A stretch of 64,000 bases of DNA from Todiramphus chloris collaris (lineage: Eukaryota; Chordata; Aves; Coraciiformes; Alcedinidae), in contig JANVCC010000018.1 in the NCBI GenBank assembly GCA_025345505.1, positions 5,379,741-5,443,740 on the forward strand, written 5' to 3'. The translations under genes and the position numbers were made by a program. The notes beneath the pieces are model-generated. The model did not search any database, was not told the origin of the DNA, and saw nothing but the letters and a program-made list of their open reading frames with translations. Of this stretch, positions 11,841 to 26,000 are shown one piece after another; position 1 is the stretch's first letter, and each line of letters opens with the position of its first letter.

Positions 11841-14800
11841 TCCCACCCTTTGGAACATCCCCTGGATTCTCTTTTTTTGGCAAATGCTGTTCTAGAAACT
11901 CTTGAGCATGAAAGTTGCCTCAGCCTGCAAATTTTCCTGTGTTCCTCTAGAGAGCATCTCTAGTTTTCTTGTATTGAGTAGCTGTGTCAAAGGCAAGGGT
12001 GTAATTTCAGACAACTTCTATTGGACATGAGGAATATAGCGGATAGGAGGAACTGTGGGAAAAAATGCTCCAATCCCAAATGAACCTGTTCTTTTAGAAA
12101 TGTCAGAATGAGTACAGAGAGCTAGAGTAGTGAGAAGATAGATAGGCAGTTATGACCTGACATGAACTGCACCTATCCACAGGAAATTTATCACTGTCTC
12201 TTCAGTCTGACACCACCTCACCACACAAACGCTTCCCCACTCTCCTTCTTCCCTTCCTTTTTGCATGTACTTTTAGTGGTTCTCTGCTTTAATCATCTTC
12301 TTTTGCCTTTGATGGATCCCAGCCCTATCCAAAGACCTCAAGTTTCTAAGAGCTATTGTACATGAGGACAGAGTCCTTCCTCTCAGCCCACATCCTCTGT
12401 TGCAAGAATCTGGTGCTATTTTTGGTCAGAAGAAGGGAAATCTCTGATGGGTTAGATAATCTCATGAGGAAATGGACACTGCTGTACATCAAACTCATTA
12501 ACATTTTCTTAAACTGGATCCTTTTGATCCTTCATCATGATGGGCTTTTTAATAAACTGCTTTTCTCCCTTACTCATTAGAAGCATTAAGAATGTTTAAA
12601 TACTTAACAGTATTTTTGCTTCCATTTTCAGCGAGAGGGTCAGGTGTAATCAAATCAGGTGGCTAAAAACGTGAATGCCAGAAACAAAGGAATAAAAATC
12701 GAAGTAAAACGAAAATAGAAGAGGTTGTAGAGAACACTTGGATTAATTTAAAATGGATTTTCGGATAATTAACGGAAAAATATCTTGGTGCTACTGTCAG
12801 GTGTCTGTGAACTCCTAGAAATCAGATTACATCCTGTAAAATAGAAAACAGCAAATGAAGCGGATATTTTTTAAAAAGGAAGAGGAGGAATATAAGGCCA
12901 AAGGATGCTGACTAGCCAGACATAATGGAACAGTAACTGTCTGAAAGCTCACAGATAGAAATGAGCAATAATGTGGTATTGTTAAGAAAAATACAGTGTC
13001 AATTTCTTCTACAGCAGGCTTCAGGATAGGTAAGAAGCAGCAGTTAAATACTTGACTCTATGATGTCTGCTGACACTGTTTTCTTATAAACGATACTATT
13101 ATTTTCTTACAAACAAACTGGAGAAAGATGGTCCTGATAGAACTGAAATAAGGTAAGGGAAAAATTGATTAGAAAAGAACTTCCTGAAAGTAATTATGAT
13201 TGGTTCATTTTCCAAATGAATGTACTGTGACAGATTTCTCAGGGCTCTTTCTTTAGTCTGCTATTGTGAAATATTTTGAGTTATGTTGATGATCAGACGG
13301 GAGTATTACATTTGCAAATGGGATCAAATGGGCCGAGAACTGAAAGGACTGGAGAATGAAACAGAAGTTAGAATATGGTGGAAAAAAAGCCATGAGATTC
13401 AAATGCACATTGGTACACTCAGATAATAATCATCTTAAGACAGGATGTGGAATGTCTGGATTAATAAGAATTTTTAAAGAATTTTTTTTTTTTTCTGCAT
13501 CAGAATCCGAACAAGTTTTAACAAAATCATGAGTTTTCCAAAACAGCCAAACATCATATGGAATCTGTCTCTAGGACATGTCACATACATTCTACTTACA
13601 CTTTAAGGCCTGATAAGGTTTATCCTCAGTGTTGCTGCAAGTTATAAAGAGATGAACCAGAAATATACTTGAATTGGTTAGTATGAAGTGCAGTCCAGTC
13701 TTGAAGTTGTACTTCTGAGTTTTAATTCTGACACAACTCAACAACCAGATGCTGTTTGAAAGACTCTGTCTCAGTGCTCTTTCATGTTAACCAACTGGTT
13801 AGCATGAAATTGGTCTACTTTGAGCTCTGATTTCTACCTGTTAGCCAAAAGAAGTCATCTCTGTTTCATTTGTTGAAGGTCCGTTTCCATTATTTATACT
13901 TTCTACCACCCCGTTCTACCACCCCAAATGAGCCATAAATCACCACTGCCTCCATACTTTCCTGAAGTTGTAGAAATCTCTATCATTGCACTCTATCAGT
14001 GCCCTCTTCCTCTCTCCCTTGCATATTCATAACTATACGATAGCAAGTTTCAAGAATCAGTGCCCCCTTCTGTCATATCATTTAGCCAAGAAACAGCCAC
14101 AAAATGCATCAGACTGATTTCACTACAAGCAGGTTCCACTGCAAGACATGAGATATCTTTCTTCAACAAACCACGAACTGATGCTTCAGTCAATATTTTT
14201 CTTCTGATGTTCTTTGCTAAATTTAATTATTGGGTTTGACTTCAAGATTCTGTCATCAGCAGCATGAAAATGATTGCCTGAGTGACTTACTGCAGCAGAG
14301 ACCTCATGATTTGATATCAATGGCTTTTAATTAAATTGCAATAAAAGATAAACAAAACTTTTCAAAAGCAAATTTATCTGTTTAAATATTTTTGGTTCTG
14401 TCTCTGGTGAAGTCAAGTTGCCCAGCTGAATGTCAGTGGCTATGAAAGCCATTAAGTGTCTCTTTCACCTTTGCTGAGCTGATTCGTTACTGTTCCATGG
14501 TCAGGGACTATGAAGTAGAATTTCAGTAAACTAATTGCACAGCACTCTGCTATAAGATGACCCAATTGCCCTCTCTTTGCTGTGAATGTCTTCATCCTGC
14601 CAAAAGGGGAAAATTGGGTTGTGTTTTAGGAATGCCATGCCAAGATCATGAAGTACTTTGCATATTAGGACCATCTTATCAAATATGTCGTGATACTCTG
14701 AGAACATCACAATCCTTCTCTCTCCCAATTATTTCTGAGATTTCTCCCTTATCCTAAACTTTCTTCCCTCTGCAAACTTCTCAGTTCTTCATGCTTTGTC

Positions 14801-16659
14801 TATTGACTTTCCTCTTGATATAGTGCTGCTCCCTTTAAGAAAAATATTCCTGGAAGTATGCATGTGCAAAAGCAAAGAACAAAAGGATGTGATGGTCTTT
14901 TTCAAATGCATGGAAAGCAGATATAAAAGAAGAAAAAAAAAATTAATGTGTTTTGCACATGCTTAGTAACTACGATAACATATAATAAACAGCGAGCAGG
15001 TAAACACTAGTGCTGAGCGACCAGAGAAGTGGACAAGTCTCCAACAGTGGGAGGTTTTATGAGTCTTCTATGAGTTTCTTAGTTGTCGCTGTTTTAAGCT
15101 TCCTCCTAATGGAGAATTATGGGTACAAAACTCATCGGCTGGGCAGCAGATCATATTTCTCCAATTTCATTTTCCTCAGGGATAAAAAAAAAAATAGAAA
15201 ATTTGTGTGGTATATTTTTTTCCTAAAACAAGAAGAGAAAGCAAAAAAACAGGTTGCCGTCCAGGGAATATGTTCTTATGTTCATCTTCAATGGTCGGCA
15301 GAAACTGGGACACATTTTGCAAATATTAGATATTCTCTATCTATATCCATTTACATAAGAAAATACACAGAATAACCCATTTACAGTCTTTATTTTTCTA
15401 TTTCTGTTTTGCTGAAAACTGTGAATGACAATTTTTGTATTTTCTAAAGATGTAATTAACACCCTCTGCCCCCACATAGTAAGTGCCAAAAAGATTTCAC
15501 GTGGATTTAGGAACTTAATTAAAGCACAAACCGCAATATTTTTTTAAATAATTTTTACTAGATAAATAAAATTACCTTAAGTGTCCTAGATGCATAAGCA
15601 GTGTTGAAGACCATTTAATGACACATTTTGCATCTAGGATGAAATTCAACAATAATCTGCACCAGTAAATTGAACTAATTGCTTCAGAACTCCACAAGAT
15701 TTTACCACAGTATTACAGTAGCAGGTCTCATCCTTCCAGAAGGGAGTAAAGAATTTTCCTGCTTCTTTGCTTCACAGTTGATTTCCTTACTTTGAACGTG
15801 CTAGAACCTAAACAAGTTGACTATATCAATGTTATAAACAGAAAATAGTCTGCAAAAGGATGAGTGACATCAGCATTAATTTTGCTCATTAACAAATTCT
15901 GATTTTTGCTACTTGCTCAGTGGTTTTCACAGATTTAAATGGTTTCACAGTCTTATAACTTTGGTAAGAACTCTGAACTGCGTCAGATTGTTTTAATTTA
16001 AATAATTCGCATAAATTGAAGTAACTATATATCTCAGCTTTATCTTATTCTAAGTAGATTAACAGAGGTGTCAGAATTTAAAAATAAGTAATAGGGACAC
16101 TTTTATTGAAATAAAAACATAATTGAAATTCTCATAACTTCTTCTGATAAAACTGATATTTAGCATTTTATTATCCATCCATTTTCCCTGTGATGTCAGT
16201 TTCAACTGTGTATGTTGTTTTGCAATATTGAAATAATACAGGATAAGAAGTCATGAAATTAATTTATGGGACAGGATACAACTCAACTAACATTAGCTGT
16301 TTAAAATTTATGTGCCTAGTCTCATCTAATTCAGTATGTCTCTTAATAATCATCAAAAAGACAGCATCACTAGGAGATTAATCTTAGAGTTATCTTGAAA
16401 CTTTTTGTTAGATGGGAATTAAATACCCTTTGGACATGACTGTATGCCTCCAGGGACTATTGATGGATCCTTCATGGTTACTTCAGACCAGATACCTAAC
16501 CTTCAGATGGCTGAAGTCAGGTAAAATGGACATACTCTTAGAGACTATGAGAGTCGCTTGTGTTGTCAGACATCATTATTCATCTAGGTGGTCCACCAAA
16601 GACATCACTCTTTACAATGGGGCTGAAAATCCCTGTCAGCAAGGGCATGGAAGCTTATT
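11841..16659. other. Intergenic DNA, AT-rich
   Basis: No gene or young repeat recognised. It contains a T-run at about 13481-13494. The sequence around 14270-14500 and 15440-15560 is rich in TAATTA-type words and looks unlike decayed repeat (see findings). The 121-codon plus-strand frame at 15010-15375 has no family features and lies in low-complexity AT-rich sequence, so I do not call it a gene. Confidence 0.55.
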
Positions 16660-17655
16660 TCTGGGAAGAAATGGTGGGATGTTTCAGTAAGTCTGTCCTC
16701 CTCAGTACTGATGTTTCAACATCTTCATCAATCACCTGGATGAAGGGATAGACTGTACCCTCAGCAAGTTTAATGATGATACTAAACTGGGAGGAGTGGT
16801 AGATACACCAGCAGGCTGTGCTGCCACTCAGAGAGATCTGGACAGACTGGAGAGCGGGGCAAAGGCCAACCAAATGAAGTTCAACAAGGATAAGTGTAGA
16901 GTCCTACACCTGGGGAGGAACACCATGTACCGGTGCAGGTTAGGGGTAGACCTGCTGGAAAGCAGCCCCATGGAGAGGGACCTTGGAGTCCTGGTGGACA
17001 AGAAGTCATACATGCAACAACATGGCCTTGTGGCCAGGAAGGTCAATGGTATCCTGGGGTGCATAAAGAAATGTGTGTCCAGCAGGTTGAGGGAGGTTCT
17101 CCTCGCCCTCTACTCTGCACTAGTGAGACCATGTCTGGAGTATTGTGTTCAGTTCTGGTCTCTCCAATTCAAGAGGGACAGGGAAATACTGCAGAGAATC
17201 CAGTGGAGAGCTACAAAGATGATGAAGGAACTGGAACACCTCTTTTATGAGGAAAGGCTGGGAGCCCTGGGGCTTTATAGCCTGGAAGAGAGAAAACTGA
17301 GAGGGGGTCTTATTAATGCTTACATATCTGAAGGGTGGGTGTCATGTAGAAGGGGCCAGTCTCTTTTCACTTGTGCCCTGTGATAGGACAAGAGGTAATG
17401 GTCACAAGCTGGAACACATGAAGCTACACCTCAACATGAGGAAAAACTTTACTGTGAGAGTGATGGAGCCTGGAACAGGCTGCCCAGAGAGGTTGTGGAA
17501 TCTCCTTCTCTGGAGGCTTTCAAGACCCGCCTCGATCTGTTCCTGTGTTCTCCTGGATGATCCTGCTCTGGAAGGGGTGTTGGACTCAATGATCTCCAGA
17601 GATCCCTTCCAACCCCTACCATTCCATGATTGTATGATGAAGATTCTATGATGTT
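16660..17655 (+). mobile_element. CR1 LINE, 5'-truncated, RT C-terminus plus 3' tail
   Basis: The translated remnant reads FNIFINHLDEG...KFNDDTKLGG...RDLDRLESGAKANQMKFN, then LHLGRN, ERDLGVLVD, ALVRPCLEYCVQFWSLQF and FYEERLGALGLYSLEERKLRGG. This is the standard order of the CR1 ORF2 reverse-transcriptase end. The catalytic F-A-D-D box has become FNDD (16769-16780), so the copy is dead. One frame stays open for 195 codons (16796-17383) before the reading shifts. The element ends in the CR1 tail with imperfect ATTCTATGATG repeats around 17622-17655. It belongs to the same or a near subfamily as the copy at 40283. Confidence 0.92.
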
Positions 17656-20600
17656 AATTAATATGATGTTGTGGGCATGCGTAGCTATAATTCACAGCAA
17701 ACACAAAGGACTGCATCTAACTACCATGAGATTATCCTGAAACAGCCTCATCACAACAGGCTGGCACTTTCCCTTGGCCAACTTTCACATGCCAAACATT
17801 GGATATTCAGGCATTCCTAGGCAGTATGTGAGTTAAAGTCCAGGCTGCCGTCCAGGGAATATTAGGGCTCATCTCCAGATGAGCACTCTCCTGTGGAGGG
17901 TTTTTATCTTGGGTGTTTTACTTTCAGTCACAAAGAAAGAAGGAGAGTAAAAAATGGTAATTACCCCAAGAGAAGGTGGAGCAGCCTCAGGAAAACCAGC
18001 GAATGAGGAGAAAGGGACAATGGAAAGTCTGAAGGTTAATACTGTGCCCTTGGCATTCTCTGCATAGGAAAGCTGCCAAGAGTTTGCTTTGTCATGCTGC
18101 TTTTTCTGTGGCCCTTTTGACTTCACTTGGTGAATGGAAAGCTGCACAAAAAATAAATATTTGTGAGACCAAATGTCACCACAGCATTCTTCTCGCATGA
18201 TGGTCTTGGAAACACCGTTTTCATACCATTTCAGATACTCCTGCTGGCTTTCATTTAGGTCCATCCTTCAGACCCATGCCAGTATGGCCTGTTCATATAT
18301 AACCTGTTACAGCAGCTCTGAATTTTATTTGTAATATGCAACACAATTGTAATAAAAGAACATTTGTAATAAAAACACAATCAACATCTTTTCCACTTTC
18401 TTTTTTTTTTGTTCAGAAACATACAAGATTTCTTTCACTTCCAGGCTGTGCCATCTTTTGGGGCAGAGATCATTGTTACTATCCTATTCCATAAACCACA
18501 TACTTATTGTTAAAGAATTATAATGACACTAATAATAATAATAACAATAACAACAACAAAAGATAAGTAAACAATTCAAAATGTTCATCTTAGGAAATAT
18601 ATGTCAAGGTGACATATGTCAAGGTGATGACATTGGGTTTTCTCAACCCACATCTATTAGCAAATTTGACCTAAATTAGCAAATTGGACATAAATGAAGA
18701 TACCTGCTATCCCCTTCTAGAAACTCATGGATGTTTTACCTGCACAAAAATAGACCCATTTGACTCTGCCCACAAGCCTCATCTGCCCCCCTAAAGACCT
18801 ATTTAATGCTCATCTCTGCCAAGCTGACACAGATGCCAGTAGAGTAATGTAGCAACAAATATTTTCTCCTTGTTTCCTGCATATGTGCCCTTCTTCTTCA
18901 GAAGATGGTTTAACAGCAATAGGAACTTCATGGTTGGCAGGTAACCACCTCCTGGAAGAGATGGAGGGATTTCTGTTTGTCTGAATCTCATGTGTCTTTG
19001 ATGCCGAACAATGCAGCTCCTCAATAAAGACATATGTTGATGTGAGCTAATGCCTTGCTGGAATCATCAGGCTGAACACGCTTGTGATTGGTCTGTGGGA
19101 TAGCTCATTCCATACTCCTCTTTATTCATTTAGTATAATGGAAATAAAGAAATCGAAACAGAAAGGTCTGACAGGATAATAGGTTTGTGATGCTCTGAAA
19201 ATAAACATCTACTCCATCTTGACATTTATTACCTATAAACTGCTTGGTTTCTTTTTGGCAGTTTTACTGTGTCAGGAGACCATTATCCTGTCACAGAAGT
19301 GTATTGCACTGACATTATTTCTTAAGCAAATTTTGGTATTGAATTTACAGTTCTGTGGGTATTTCCAGCCTTACACTTCTGAAGGCTCAAAGCAATGTCG
19401 GGCAGGTCTTTGAACACACAGGTGATGGGACTTTATCAAGGTTCATGGGATGGACTAGCTCAGGTTCCTGGTAAAGGAGAATGGGTGCTAGTGGGAAAAG
19501 TCTTAGCAATTATATAGTCAGGAGGCCTTGCACTGGAGCAGGGCTTGCTACATGCACGAAGATTATGGATTAAGTCAGCACAGACCCACAGCCTCTCAGT
19601 GGCTGCTAATAATTCTTTTACTGTGCTTGGGAACAAAGTAAGAGAATAACCTGTTAATACCATAAATCTTATGGTGTATTATCATGCTAAACATATGCCC
19701 AGTAATGAAATGTTAAAATGGACTGTAAACAAAACCCACTGTTAATTTCCATCAATTTACTTCTGCGTGAAGATAAAAGGTTCTAAGTCTGGTCAGATAC
19801 AGTCACTGACAAAACCAATCCAATGCCACACAAAAATGATATCCTACCTGCCCGAGTGTTTGGTAGTGTTTCCAAGGACAAACAAGCAAAAAGAATATTT
19901 TGAATGCACTTATTAAATTGTGGATCCCATGAAAAGCTACTCTTTATAGTCTGCTAACACATCAAGAAATGAGTGCTTCCTGGAAGAAACTACAAAGACA
20001 GTTTCTCAGTATCTCAAAGACCTATTGTTTCAGGGGATCTGATAACTCCTTTATCCGGAGACCCATAAGAACCATCCCTCTTGTTAGCCTAACTAATGAT
20101 TTCTCACGTTGCAATAAAAAGAAATCAATGAAAAGCAGTGACCATAGCCTTTGGCAGCCATTTAATACAATTCACAGACTTAATTCCCGGGGTAGAGAGC
20201 TGACCACAGTCTTCCAGTGCTGAGAGTCCTTAGCAACATTTTGACCATCTAGTTCAATTTTATTTATAAAAGACGCCATGGCTTCTATACAGTAACTCCT
20301 GCTTCCTTTGTAATCTGACATCCAGCTTTGCAAGGCTGTTCCCTCTCTAATTTGACCACTTTTATTTATGCTTTACCCGCAGCCTAAGTTTCCTGTTTCT
20401 GTTACTCTTTATAATCCAAGCATAGCAGCTTCCTGTGAGCCTTTGTCTGGAGAACAGAAGCCCTACATTTGGGATTTTCGTGTTTATTAGAAGCAGAGGC
20501 AATATTTCTAGTTTTATTAAGAAGGCTTCACTTCCTACTGAGAGACTTAATTTGTGGTGTATGATGTGCAACCATGCTAAGGATGATATAGGTATTAATT

Positions 20601-22971
20601 TGGTAGCGTTACAGTGTCTTTAGAGTTTCATGTTATGTCCTACTTGCAAAGGACATCTTGCCACGCTTGCCTCCATTTTCCAGTTCGCAGTACCTCAGGT
20701 TTTGTTTGACCATCTCCAAATTGCTTATCTGTAGATCCAGAATGGGAAAATTTGGCGCTAAGAGCTTTGTGGTACTGCCTAGTTCTGAAAAATATGGACA
20801 GGTTTTAATGGATACCAGATAAAATTTACGTATAACCACCACATAAAAATCTGTCCTGTTTTGCAGTGACACGGTAAGTATTATTAATTTATTTTTTTCC
20901 TTATCTCCAAATTTAACTTTCTATACTACATCCTGTCACTTCCTAATTTTGGGATTGGAAGAGCCTGTGAATGTTAGACTCATGGAATTATCTTTTTAAA
21001 AATATTACTTATTTAATTACTTATAAAAACATTCCCTTTTTTTTCAAGCTGCAGTGTAGGTCTCCCATTTTTAAGAGTATTCCTTCTACTTTCAGCCATC
21101 TTCCCTTATGAAGCACACACTAAGGAGTCACTTGTCATAAAAGAGTCAGTTGTCATAAAAAAGTCCCAGACCAAGGAAGGAAAATTTACATGGAGAAGGT
21201 ATAATGCTACGTGAAGCATGATGCTCAAGGCAAGTATCACATTCACAGATATTTCATCCACAGAATTCACCAGCATCTTATTGATCTCAAAATTTCTATG
21301 CCAGTGGTTTTCTGACAATTCTTTTTTTCCAGTAAGGAGTTCTGCCCCAGGCAATTATCCCAACACCATCCTCTACCTGCCAAGAAGCTACTGGAGTCAA
21401 GTAGCACATCTGTAATGATTAGGAATCAATTTGATTGAGGTGTTAGCCTGCCACAAACACTTGCAGAAGTCCTTCTGTTACAAGATACTTTTATTTTTGC
21501 CCAGCAATTCAGCAGTCTAATCTCAGCTGTTTTTTCTGACCTCCCTCTGTGGTCAGTGGAGAAGCAAATGGCACATGGGGGACCATGGCCCAACTTGTCT
21601 CAAAACCAGTGGGATAAATTTCCCTCCAGAGGTACCATTTTTCTCCCTGTGACTGGAAACAGCATCATGGCATTGAGTGTAGCATGAATCAAGTTACTTT
21701 GCAGGTTGCTTGACAGTATTGACTGTTCCCACTGACCAGAATGACAATTCAAACACTTTCATGAATCCACCTGCGTGTGGATGCCAACACGTAGATGTCT
21801 GAAGCTGGATCTGAATCCTCTATGACAAGATCAGAGAAGAGGCCTGATTTTTAAAGAGCAAAGATTGGGTGAGGCTAATCATGCTTTGTACAGCAAATCC
21901 TGCCTGACTTGGTATTTTGTTTTTTTTTCAGGCTAAGACCTTTTTCTTCCATGGGCTGCTGAACATTATGCAATCCTTCATCACTTAATTGATTGTTCTC
22001 TGTCCAAATTAACAGTTCATTTGCAATTACTTCCATCAGAGAAAATCCTCCAACATCAGAGTTTACAACAAATATCTTTGTCTCATTCAAACAAGTTGGA
22101 GCTTTGCCAGGGATTTCAATGGAGTCAGGTTTTCACTTCTAAAATTTTTGGTATTTTTGAATATGCTGAGGCAATCTGGTTTTCTTTCTTGATAAACATC
22201 TATCTTCAGAAGAAGATTCTGAAAACTTCACTCTTGCTTTCTTAACTCAGACCTGCCAAAAAAACTTTGGCTGCTGTCCAACACTGAAACACATTCCCTT
22301 TTCTTCCTCCTTAACTTTCCAGTGACATTAAAGATTATGTGCATTAAAAAAAAGTCTAATACATAATGCAAAACCCAGCTGGTGGAGGAGGGTGCAGAAG
22401 ATAACATTTTCGCTTTAGGCCACCAATTTCTGTTTTATTCTCATTTTTTTGGCATGACAGTTACATTAACACCAACTCTCACAGATCGATACATGTCAAA
22501 AAATATCAGATGCAAAATTATGTGGTTATTGTAGCCAAAAATGTAAACCATAATATGTTTTCATACAGTGAACATATCTGTAGCAAATCACATGAGTTTG
22601 TCTTGTAATGATAAGTGAAGAGCAGGCAGATGTAAAAGAAAAAGTAAGCCAAGGAAAGGGAACATCAGTGCTTGATATAAGTGTTGGAAAAAGGCAGAAA
22701 GAAGGTGAAATGTACTTTTTTTCTTTACAGTTAAAAAATTTGCTCAAAAAACTGACATTAAAATAAAAGGGTATTGAAGTCAGAGCTAAATAGGTGTGTG
22801 GTTGTTTTTTTTTTTTTTTAATTATGTTCAGCTATATGTTTTGATATTTCTGAAGACCATAGCTGTTCTTTCTAGATTCATTGTGTTTGAATGGTAGGAA
22901 GAATGAACAATTTCATCTGAAAGCCATCCATAAATTAAAAGTATGATATATTTCTGCAGCAAATACCAAAG
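17656..22971. other. Intergenic DNA, AT-rich with minor simple repeats
   Basis: No gene seen. Minor items are an imperfect TAA/CAA triplet tract at 18530-18560, a 16-bp-period duplication of ATGTCAAGGTGA at about 18598-18630, and a near-duplicate GAGTCA(C/G)TTGTCATAAAA at about 21125-21162. The minus-strand frame at 17869-18264 (131 codons) has no protein features I recognise. Confidence 0.55.
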
Positions 22972-23005
22972 CTGGTCAACATTTTTGACTGGTCAACATT
23001 TTTCC
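22972..23005. repeat. Two-copy tandem repeat, 17-bp period
   Basis: CTGGTCAACATTTTT occurs at 22972 and again at 22989. The copies differ only in the last two bases of the unit. Confidence 0.9.
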
Positions 23006-26000
23006 TTTGGAATATGTGTCTTTGTTAAAATTATGATATAATCAAATTACATCAGTGTTAATACAGACTGAATCTATTTCAGTGAAGAAATTAATCCTTT
23101 ACTGAAAATTGCATTCTTTTGAAGAACTTACACGGCTTCAAAATCACTGAGTTTCCTCCACACGTGTTTCCTCCACAGGAGGAAACTTTATCCAAAGATA
23201 ATAATCTCTATAGCTTCTTTCCAAGGAAGGAATTTTCCTGAGAGGGAAGGAACCTATAGAGCTTTGCTGCAGCAAATGCAGACGATAGTGGCTTTGATGG
23301 CAAAGATGGCTGAGCATATAAACTGAGCACCTCACAGATTAAAGCTGATATGAATTTCTGAAGTGCCATAGTTTCAATATTACTGAAAGGCATCTGTGAT
23401 ACATCAAGGAAAGCATAGTTTACACATATTTAATGCTTGTGATTAGGATTCTACCAGAAATCTGCATGCTATGGTTTGATTTTAATGATCAGAATTAATA
23501 CCATCACTGGTTCACAGAATAAAGTAAGCTGATGGGAGATATTTTCATCAGAGGTATAGACTGAATCCATCAACCGTGGACACAGGTTGTTGCAGGAGCA
23601 AGAAGCAAGAAATGCTGGGGGACTGGAGATCTGTTGCAGGTATTCACTGAGCCTGGAGCAAGACCTTTTGCCAATGGAGGACATAGTCTTTGCAAGCATT
23701 TGTACATAGCATTTGTGGAGTTTGCAACCAAATAGCAAATATGAGGTTCCATGTTCAGGAAAATACTGAGATTTACATATTTTGAGACTATTTTCCTAAA
23801 TGTTTTCATCCTTTTTTTTTTTTTTTAATTTGGAATTATCACTTCATTGAGAAATGTTGTTGAACTACTTTCTCCTTTTTCAAACTTTCCTGAACTGTAA
23901 ATTCCATTTCTGTTTCCACGGCAAGGGACTATGTGTCACTACACCTTTGTCTTGACTCAGATTTAAAAAAAATTATTTTGATGTCATTAACAATACCTTA
24001 GGCTGTCAGGGACAAGGGGGAGTTTGAATCCTGTGTAAGTGCATTATACAGGTAAATTTCATCCAGTGGAGACTCAGTCCCCATAGAAAGCAGTCTTAAT
24101 GTGCACTCATGATAAAATATTAAGGAATAATAGTAATATATGTATGCTAATGCATTCAAATAAAGTTCATACTAAATCTTGTTTTAATGAGGGGATAAGC
24201 AAGGGCAGACTTTCTGAGCATCCTGACTTGATCTAACGTGCTGATTCTGATGTGCTGTACCTGCATAAAGGAACTTCAACAGCAAAGGTTTTGTGCCTCC
24301 AATAGGGCCAAGTATCGGGTATGTTGTTGCATTCTGTGAGTGGCCGAAGTTTGTCCTTCAAGAGTCTTTCAAAAGATGAGGCTGAATGATTTAGATCAAA
24401 ATGTTTACTCTCCCTCTGTTACTAAAGTTCAGTTCTGATGGAGGACAATGTGCTGCAGCATCTTTCATGGGCAGACCTGAGCTCATTCAGTGTCCACACT
24501 TCAAGCTGGCAGGAAGTAGCTTAGTCAAGACCAGCAAGAAACAATCTCTAATGCTATACAGAGAAAAAAAATATCGTAATTCAAAGTCAGTGTCATGCTG
24601 CCATTATTAATAGCTTTTAGCCATTGCAGATTGTGGGTTGAATGAACCCACACTGGCCTGAAAAAGTCTATGAAATCAGCTACAAAACAAGCATATTAAA
24701 AGCAGATTAATCAGGTGTATCTCCAATCCAATGTATTTTAAGTACAGCTCCTAGCAACTCCAGTGATATTTGGATTAAACTCTAAAGAATGTATTATTTT
24801 TCTAATGATGGTTACTGAGAATATTCCAGATGAGCAACTTAGAACCTAATATTTGGAATATCATGGACTATTTAAGGTAGATGAGCCCTGACATACTAAG
24901 ATGTTGAATTCTACTTTCACACAAAACATCTCCATAAGCTTGACAAATCCAGACATCTTTTAATTGTGCTCTGACTGCTTTCCCCTGAAGCACAGATCTC
25001 TTGGGCTGGTGATTTGAACAGTGTCTTGTGCTTCAGAAATGTGCCTGAAACCAAACTTTGCAGTCACAACTTAATCCAAAGTCAAATAAAGTCATCAGGA
25101 AAGTTTGGATTGTGCCCTTTGGACGGAGCAAACTGCTCCAACTTTTTGAGTTTTCTTTTACTCATTGTCTTTAGACAAATGTTGGAGTAATCAAGCTTTG
25201 TGACCTGGAAAAAAAATGAGCTTGAGGGAAATAGAAAATATTTGCAAAAGCCAATTCAGAAACTTGTAAACATGCAAATTCACTTAGGAAATTCTTCTAA
25301 GAGACCATGTGGAGGATTAATCTCACTGACTTGTATCTACCTAAGGTATATAAAAAGTCCACCCTTTAGAATTCTGGCATAACTCCTATCCAAAACAAAG
25401 AAGTATTTTTAGCTTTGCAAACCAAAGCTGTACCAAAAAGCTCTTTACTTGTTAACGGTGATCGGAATAATGCATCACACAAGAAAAAAAAATATTACTC
25501 TACCAATTATTTGTTTCACCAAGCACTATAAGTGGGAGGAAAACAACTAATAAACAATGTAGCTATGCAGAAATTAAGAAACAGTTATTGAGATTAAGCC
25601 TATGTTTTGGAAACAACTAACCTGTGAAGAAAAGGCAAGCTTTGTGAATATCAATATTCCAAGCAAAGCCATGATAAAGCATACAACTTGAGTGTTATGA
25701 TCCAGCAAACAAAAGGATATTTGCTGAAGCTCCCAGGACAAGGGAGCTCACCAAACTTTATCAATTTATTATGAGGTCTATCACAGTAAGTAGGCAGAAA
25801 GAACCTCTGTCTACCAACAGCCCTCTGAAATTACACTAAATGATCTCATCCTATATTTCCTCCCACTTGGCACCTTTAAATTTCCTTACGGGTTCCTTTA
25901 CTCACTCCAGGTCTTTGGAACCTCATAAAGTCTTCTGAAGTCCTCCCAGTCCTTATTCTGAGACCTCACAAATGCTTACTGGCCACTTCTATCTAGTACT

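Noticed and set aside
15010-15375. 121-codon plus-strand frame as a small gene.
   Set aside because: Low-complexity Lys/Phe/Ile-rich sequence from AT-rich DNA, with no domain and no splice or start context.
16796-17383. 195-codon plus-strand frame that might be called a gene.
   Set aside because: It is CR1 ORF2 remnant (RT end) with a mutated catalytic box, and the reading frame shifts before the true end.
23151-23186. GTTTCCTCC repeats and hairpin as a regulatory palindrome.
   Set aside because: Short, unsupported by any known motif, and likely a local duplication.
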